Origin: Candidatus Omnitrophica bacterium UBA1562
GTDB lineage: Bacteria > Omnitrophota > Gorgyraeia > Gygaellales > Profunditerraquicolaceae
Reading direction: 5' to 3'
Assembly: GCA_002322525.1 (NCBI GenBank)
Contig: DCOU01000055.1
Location: 1 to 9,010, forward strand
Length of the DNA: 9,010 nucleotides
The notes under the pieces are model-generated. The model ran no database searches, was not told where the DNA came from, and saw nothing but the letters and a program-made list of their open reading frames with translations. A program made the translations under genes and the position numbers. Positions within the stretch are counted from its first letter, which is position 1. Every line of letters starts with the position of its first letter. Of this stretch, positions 1-6,100 are shown piece by piece.

Positions 1-1
1 G

Positions 2-130
2 ACCTTTGTGCTTGATTTCTATACCAATATGGAGGCCATGGATGCCTATGCCTTCGGAAACAAAAAGGCATTAGAAAGGCAGCTTAGAGATTATCAGAGA
101 AGACAGGCTAGACCCCCCGCCGCGCCGCAG
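2..130 (+). other. Tail of an upstream module and short Pro/Ala linker (residues 1-43)
   Basis: The first 35 residues are a charged helical stretch (NMEAMDAYAF, then KKALERQLRDYQRRQ), followed by the linker RPPAAPQAS. The helix ends in several Arg/Lys residues just before a membrane hairpin, which suggests it lies on the cytoplasmic side. The EAMDAYAF string loosely resembles the E-x-x-x-D-x-x-A segment found after the HExxH motif in M48-type metalloproteases. If that is right, this is the end of another protease module whose core lies upstream. That is a weak guess from a few residues. Confidence 0.4.
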
Positions 131-3100
131 GCCAGCTTCGGCATGCTCTACGCAAACGGACTTTCTGTTTTGGGCTTATTTGGCTATCTTTGGGGCTGGC
201 CAGGATGGTTAGCAGGCGGGCTGATGCTAATTGGTTTCTTGGTGTCGATGATGGTGGCGCAGAGAAAAACACCCGTCCGAAAAATACAAGCCAGCCCCTC
301 CGCCGCGCCGAAAGCCGAACCCGTAGTAAGAAAAGTCTCTGTACTAAGAAAAACTGCAGGGCAACTAGTGGCAGGTATTGGAGGGGGCTCTTCTTTTTCA
401 GGAAGACAGATGGAGAAGTTGTTGCAGGCCCAGATAGGATTTGATAGAGACCAAAATTTTGACGGAGATACAGATGCGACCCGTGCCTGGGTTACAAACG
501 AGAAGGGATTAGCTCAAGCAACAGCCAAAGTAGTCGGCAATACCTCCCCAAAGAGTATCTTCTTTGGCGTAGGGGCTTCAGGGTGGCATATTGAAAATAT
601 GATAGCCCAGGCACAGGGTAGATTTTCAGTAGCTCTCCTGGTTAATATAAATAATCTTCCCGTCTTTCTTCTAAGATTAAGAAGGGCAATAATGACAATG
701 CCTGAGGCAGACACATTTGAGGGATTTCTGGATTTATTATTTAGCTATAAAAAACACTACAAAAGTATGCAAGGTTTCAAGGGACAGGCGTTCATCAACT
801 ATAATATATCTCCTGAGTTATGGGAAAGAAAAGAAATGCGTGATGAGTTCTCTCCGGAAGAGATAATTACTTTAAAGAAAGCGCTTATAGATGAAAGGTC
901 AGCATCAGGCAAAGATTTTTGGGAATTAGTGCATAATGGCCTTGAAGAAAACTATCCTTATTTAAGAGACGTTTTTAGAGAAGACAGGGTAGCTATAGTT
1001 GAGGGCGATTTGCTTGATAAAAGGACAATGGCGCTCGTTGCACTAGCCATGAAACATCTTATAGATTTAGGGATAGCCACTACAACAAGAATGATATATT
1101 TTTCAAATATAGCGTATTTACCCGATATTATCCCCAATGGTTCTGGCAGGGCATTGACTGTATTTAGAGAAACTCCGATTTTTAGAGAAGTAATACTTGA
1201 TAGTGTTCCTATCATAGTCTCCCCTTGCTTTGTAGCATCTGTTTTACCATTTGGTGAATTTCTGCTTGAGATAGGACACAATTTTGAATTCATCGAATCT
1301 GCTATGAAACGACTTTCCTCCGAGGCGCGATGGGAAGAATTAAGAATGCTTATCTTAAGGATTAAGCAGACTTTCAAGAATAGAGACGATACTGATCGCC
1401 TTAAGTTTTTAACTATATTATCCAACATTGACAGGAGTGTTCCGGGAGGCATTTTATCCCGTGTAATAGTTAGGGATGGGATGTCCTTCGATTCCCTGGC
1501 ATTGGGATTGGTTCATTTTGAAATATCTCTTATGGTCAAGGGGGCAGAAGAGGTATTTGGCTGGCTGGATGCGGAATCATATGAAAAGGCAGTAAAGTTA
1601 AGAGGTAGAATCGAAAAGATGCATAAGAGGTTTAAGGAATATCCTACGCTAGCGCAGTTACTTTTAATACGTTTTTTAAGAATCCTGATGAAGGGAAGCG
1701 CTGAAGATATTATACAGGTTAAAAGAGTGCTTCTGCGTCAACGTTGGGGGGATGATCTCCGGAGATTTAAAAAAGCGTTCGGCGAGGTATCATTCAGGAA
1801 AATGACTAGGAGCAAACTTATTAGATGGATGAAATATATGCTAAGAGAGCTTAGGGGCCTGGAAGAAGTTGATTGGCTTTTTGAAAATCTTAAAGAGAGA
1901 GATTCTATGCCTATAGATGAAGTGGTGGATTTGATTGAGATGATGACAATATATGAGCGCGAATATATAACTGATAAATTCACTGTTTTTAGAGTAGTTA
2001 TATCGCCAAAAGAATGGGCGTGTCTAATTGCTCAGCTTATAGTTGACAATGCAACTAAATATTGCTCCGAGTATTCTATTTTGATGTGTGGTATTGAGAT
2101 AAAACAAAATCCTGACCAAGCGATTGATAGAATTGCTGAGTTTTTAGTTTCGTTATTGGAGGAAAACGCACCTTCTTTCCTTATGGAGGAAGGAATATTC
2201 AGTCAATTAATCCTTCGTAAGATTATTGCTATTCAAGTCGCTGCTGCCGTATCAACCAAGACTGATACAGCGCCCGTTGCTAGAGATGCTGAGGCTTTGG
2301 CGTCAGAAGAAGAGAGCAGGGCGTTATTGTCAGGAATTTTTGGCGAGAGTAGTAAAGCACTGCAATTAATGCTAGATGAGTTTAAGAATCGGAGGCTGAC
2401 AAAATTTGGCCTGTGGCTGTTGAGTCATTTTAACATACTTAAATTTTATGCTCAGCGATACGAGGGAAGAATTGATCTCTTCAAAAGAGATCCCGATCTT
2501 TTATCCAGTGAAAGCATAGTTTCAGATATCTTTGGCATAATGCAAGGTTACCAGATATTATATACCGCGCTTTTAGCTTCGGGTAAAGATAGAAATAGGA
2601 TTGAACGGGTATTGGAGTTAGGCCCATACGATTTTGATTACGCTAGTTTTTATCAAAACGGGCTGCCGAATCTGGAGTTAGTGGTAGCGATGGATAATTG
2701 TGACAAGGGCTTATTGGATTCCGAGGACGTTATGGAAAATTTAAGAGCTCTTGGCGTTAATATGGATAAATTCCGCATTATTATAGACGAAGAAAAAGGC
2801 GATATGCGGAATTTAGACAATAATGATGCTATAGGAGAAGGAACCTTTGACCTTATATCCTTGCTGCATCCAGAGGTATTCGGCATTAAACAAAGCCATA
2901 AAAAAAGAGTGCTCGAGAAAATGGGAGATGCTCCAAAAATATTTAGAGGTATCTTAAGTCGGATGCATGTTGGCACCATTTTACTTATTTCATTTTACGG
3001 TGATGATTTTGATAATATTGTCGCACAATTAGGACGGAATCCGTTTGAGGAAGCAGGCTTTAGAAAGATAAAAGATTTTAACCAGATGGGTAGCGATGCC

Positions 3101-6100
3101 CGCTCAAAAGATGAGGTTATATTCTTAGCAGATAAAAAAGCGGTTGAGGCGATAATTGAAATATTGCAACCCGTTCCAGTGCTGGCCAAGCTATTATATC
3201 CTGCTGACATTGAACGCTTAGAAAAAGCATTAGTAGTCGCAGTAGAAGAGATTCTGCGCCAGTGGCGTGAGAAAACTAAAGACAGCCCGCAATTTGAAGA
3301 GATCTCACTTACAGATGTTGGAATGGCTATTGACCAGGCCAGGCAAAGCGAGCCTTTATTTTACTATGTAGAAAAACCGTATGATGCTGAATTATTATTT
3401 AAGATAGCTTCTCGCCTAAAAGCGCCGCTTGATGTTAAAATTAGAGAAAATCTCCAGGTGCCCTTTGATATATTAGAAAAAGTTCGTCATCCCAGCCCGG
3501 CGTCTAGTTTTGGCGAAGCCTCAATGATCCTTACGGCGTTTGATATATTATCTGGTGTTGATTTTGGACTACTTAAATTTATTATTCAGCGTTTAGCTGC
3601 GGAAATGGAATCAGCCAATCCTGAAGAAAAGACGCGAATTGAAGCATTTATAAGACTTTATCTAAACCTCCAACTGGATAAATTCGGGGATCTCATTCTC
3701 GGATTTATTGACCGGGTAATTAACCAATATATTGACAAAGGGTATAGTGCTGTATTTATCGGAAGGGGAAGCGAGCAGTTACAAATGCTGGTTGAAATGA
3801 GGTTGCAGGCCCGCAAAAAGCCATCCGCAGAAAGACCACGCATGGTGTATGTGTCTTTTGTCATGCACGAGACCTGTGATGACGAGGCGATTCGTTCTTA
3901 TTTGGAGAAGGAGGGGGTATTAACTTTAGAGAAAGTGGTATTCGTTGATACCGGCTTTAACGGGACGGTAGTAAACAGGTTAATAAACCTTATGCCAGAA
4001 CCAAAACGTAGTAAGGTAGAAGGGTTCTTGTTATATTTGAACCCAGAGGCCCACCAAAAAGCAAAAGCCGCGGATATAACAATAAAAGGTTGGAATATTG
4101 AAAACCATTTTCCTGCTATTTCACTAAAAGCATTGCTTTGTTCGCGGGCCGTTAACTTCCTTGATAAAATTCTAGGAAAGGAGTATGAGTATGCCCTGTT
4201 TTTATCCGAAGGGCAACCCGTTCTTTTTACAACTTCTACCCCAAGTTTTCACAGAGTTTCCAACAGCGTCATCGCTGAATGGCTAGAAAAGCAACCCTTG
4301 AATAGGAAGGTAATTACCAAGGATGTTTCTGGAGAATCTGTTAAGGTGTGGGTATATGTGAATGGGCCGCTTCAGGATAGGTTAGGGCAGATGCCGTTTG
4401 CTCGAGATGCAAGGACAATGGAAGAACTTCTTAAATCTTTAGAACTCTGGGAGCATCATGAGAGGCTTCAGGTCGTAGTTAATGGAGACTTGATGGGAGC
4501 TTATGACCAGCCGCTACCTGAGGGAGCAATAATAGAAGTATTTCTGCAGGATGGTATAATTCGTAGCGCGCAGGAAGGATTACCCCAAGAGCGAATCGCT
4601 ACAATCAGGAATCAGGTGTTTCAACTCGCGCGAGAGGTCGTAGAAGGACTCCCGATTAGCGTGTGGCTATACGGAAGTTTTGCAAAGACTCAGGCAAGCT
4701 ATGATTTCTGGAGAGACCGCGTTACACCCGATTCTGACTCTGACGTTGATTTAATGATATTAGGAGAACCGGATATAACCAGCCGTTTCATTGAGAGACT
4801 TAAAGCTAGTTGTCCGAAAGAAGATTTTCCGGAAATTAAATTCTATGAAGTTCGTTCTCGTCGCGCGTTAGCTTCCCTCGTTTTAACTTTCGCCGGATTA
4901 AGATTAGAAGCTATTGAGGCTCATGTAGCTGCCGCAGCTGTTCCTGAAGAAGCGGTTGTTGCAGCAGCTGATGAAGCTATTCCGCTTCCTGGGCCGAGCA
5001 GTGTTACCTTAAGCCCAGGCCAGGTTCAGCCAACCCGAATTGTTGACCGCATTAACGCAGAAAGCGCCTATCTTGCTGCAGGAACCTTAGCCTCAAGCGC
5101 TCTTATTCTGGCCTTTTTTTCTCCTGTTAGCGCAGCAGCGGCATTAGTTGCCAGCGGCTTATTATATCTTTTGGGTGTTTCTTTAAGGCTTAAGGCCCAG
5201 GTGCGCATACATCCTATCCGCGCCGGGCCTCAAGAAAAACTGGTTCTTCTCCTGCATAAACTCTTAGGCATCGGAAAACCCCACTCCCTCATCTTAGCCT
5301 TCCATATCTTTGCCTCTTCCACCAATGAGCCTTCAGTCTTTACCTATACTGATAGCAAAGGAAACATCCGCGCCAACTTTAAAAACATTGCCTTATACCC
5401 TGAGTACCTGCAGGTATTCTTTTTCCTGCATGAGTTAGGGCATAGCATTTTAAGGAAATTAGGCTTATCTTTTGGCTTTGCCTTAAACGAAACCCTTGCC
5501 TTTATCTTTGCCTTTTCGCTCCTACCTTTAGGGACGGTTCTCAATTACGGTTGGAAGTGTCTCCAGCCGTCCCTGAGCTTTTTTATTTTACGATTTGCGA
5601 AAGCGCTTTCCAAAAAGATAAAGCCGTTATTAGCAATAATCAGACCTTCCGTGGCAGGTTGGTGGTTGGTACCATTAGCGGTAGCGGCTTTAATAATTTT
5701 TGTAACTCTAAGACTGCAGCTGGGGCTTGGCGCTGTAGGCCAGTATGGTGTATTTATGGTTATATTGCTCGGGCTTATGAGTGAACCGGATTGGCTAAAG
5801 AAATTAAGGGCGCTAGCTGAAGAAAAAGAAGATACTTATCATCGCCTCGCAGAGTCTTTTGGAGGATATCCGGATACAGTAGAAGATGCGAGAAAAGACG
5901 CGGCTGCTGCTAGGCAAACATATGAGAGAGGGGTAGGCCGATGGAGCTATACAAGAAGGCCTCTATCGTCAGAATTACCTTCTAACGATAGGTTTCTAGA
6001 CAGAATCCCACAGCTTTTAGAAAAGTCAGGACGCATTATTCTTGTTTTGGGCCTCCTTGCTATTTTCTCATTGTTTGTATATTGGCTTGTTCTTACCGTT

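Noticed and set aside
29..31. ATG at 29 as the true start of the gene
   Set aside because: Sense codons in the same frame extend to the window edge, there is no non-coding leader, and the residues upstream read as ordinary protein.
190..444. Plus-strand open frame of 84 codons, overlapping the hairpin and linker
   Set aside because: Arg/Lys/Ser-rich translation in the wrong frame; it arises from the Ala/Pro linker codons. The base-2 frame gives a sensible membrane hairpin over the same bases.
443..475. EF-hand or dockerin-like calcium loop, DRDQNFDGDTD
   Set aside because: The 12th position of the loop is Arg, not Glu or Asp, and no flanking EF-hand helices fit. The segment aligns better with the FDSDN...SNE part of the LIC_10091 family.
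958..1452. Minus-strand open frame of 164 codons
   Set aside because: Ser/Ile-rich product without domain character, antisense to the well-formed LIC_10091-like region. It is a shadow frame.
4529..4580. Sulfur-carrier function for the beta-grasp domain
   Set aside because: A functional ThiS or MoaD needs a free C-terminal Gly-Gly. None is present and the chain runs straight on into the nucleotidyltransferase.
5551..5784. Plus-strand open frame of 77 codons
   Set aside because: Shifted copy of the membrane-region coding sequence, with no start signal or domain. The giant frame continues unbroken through it.
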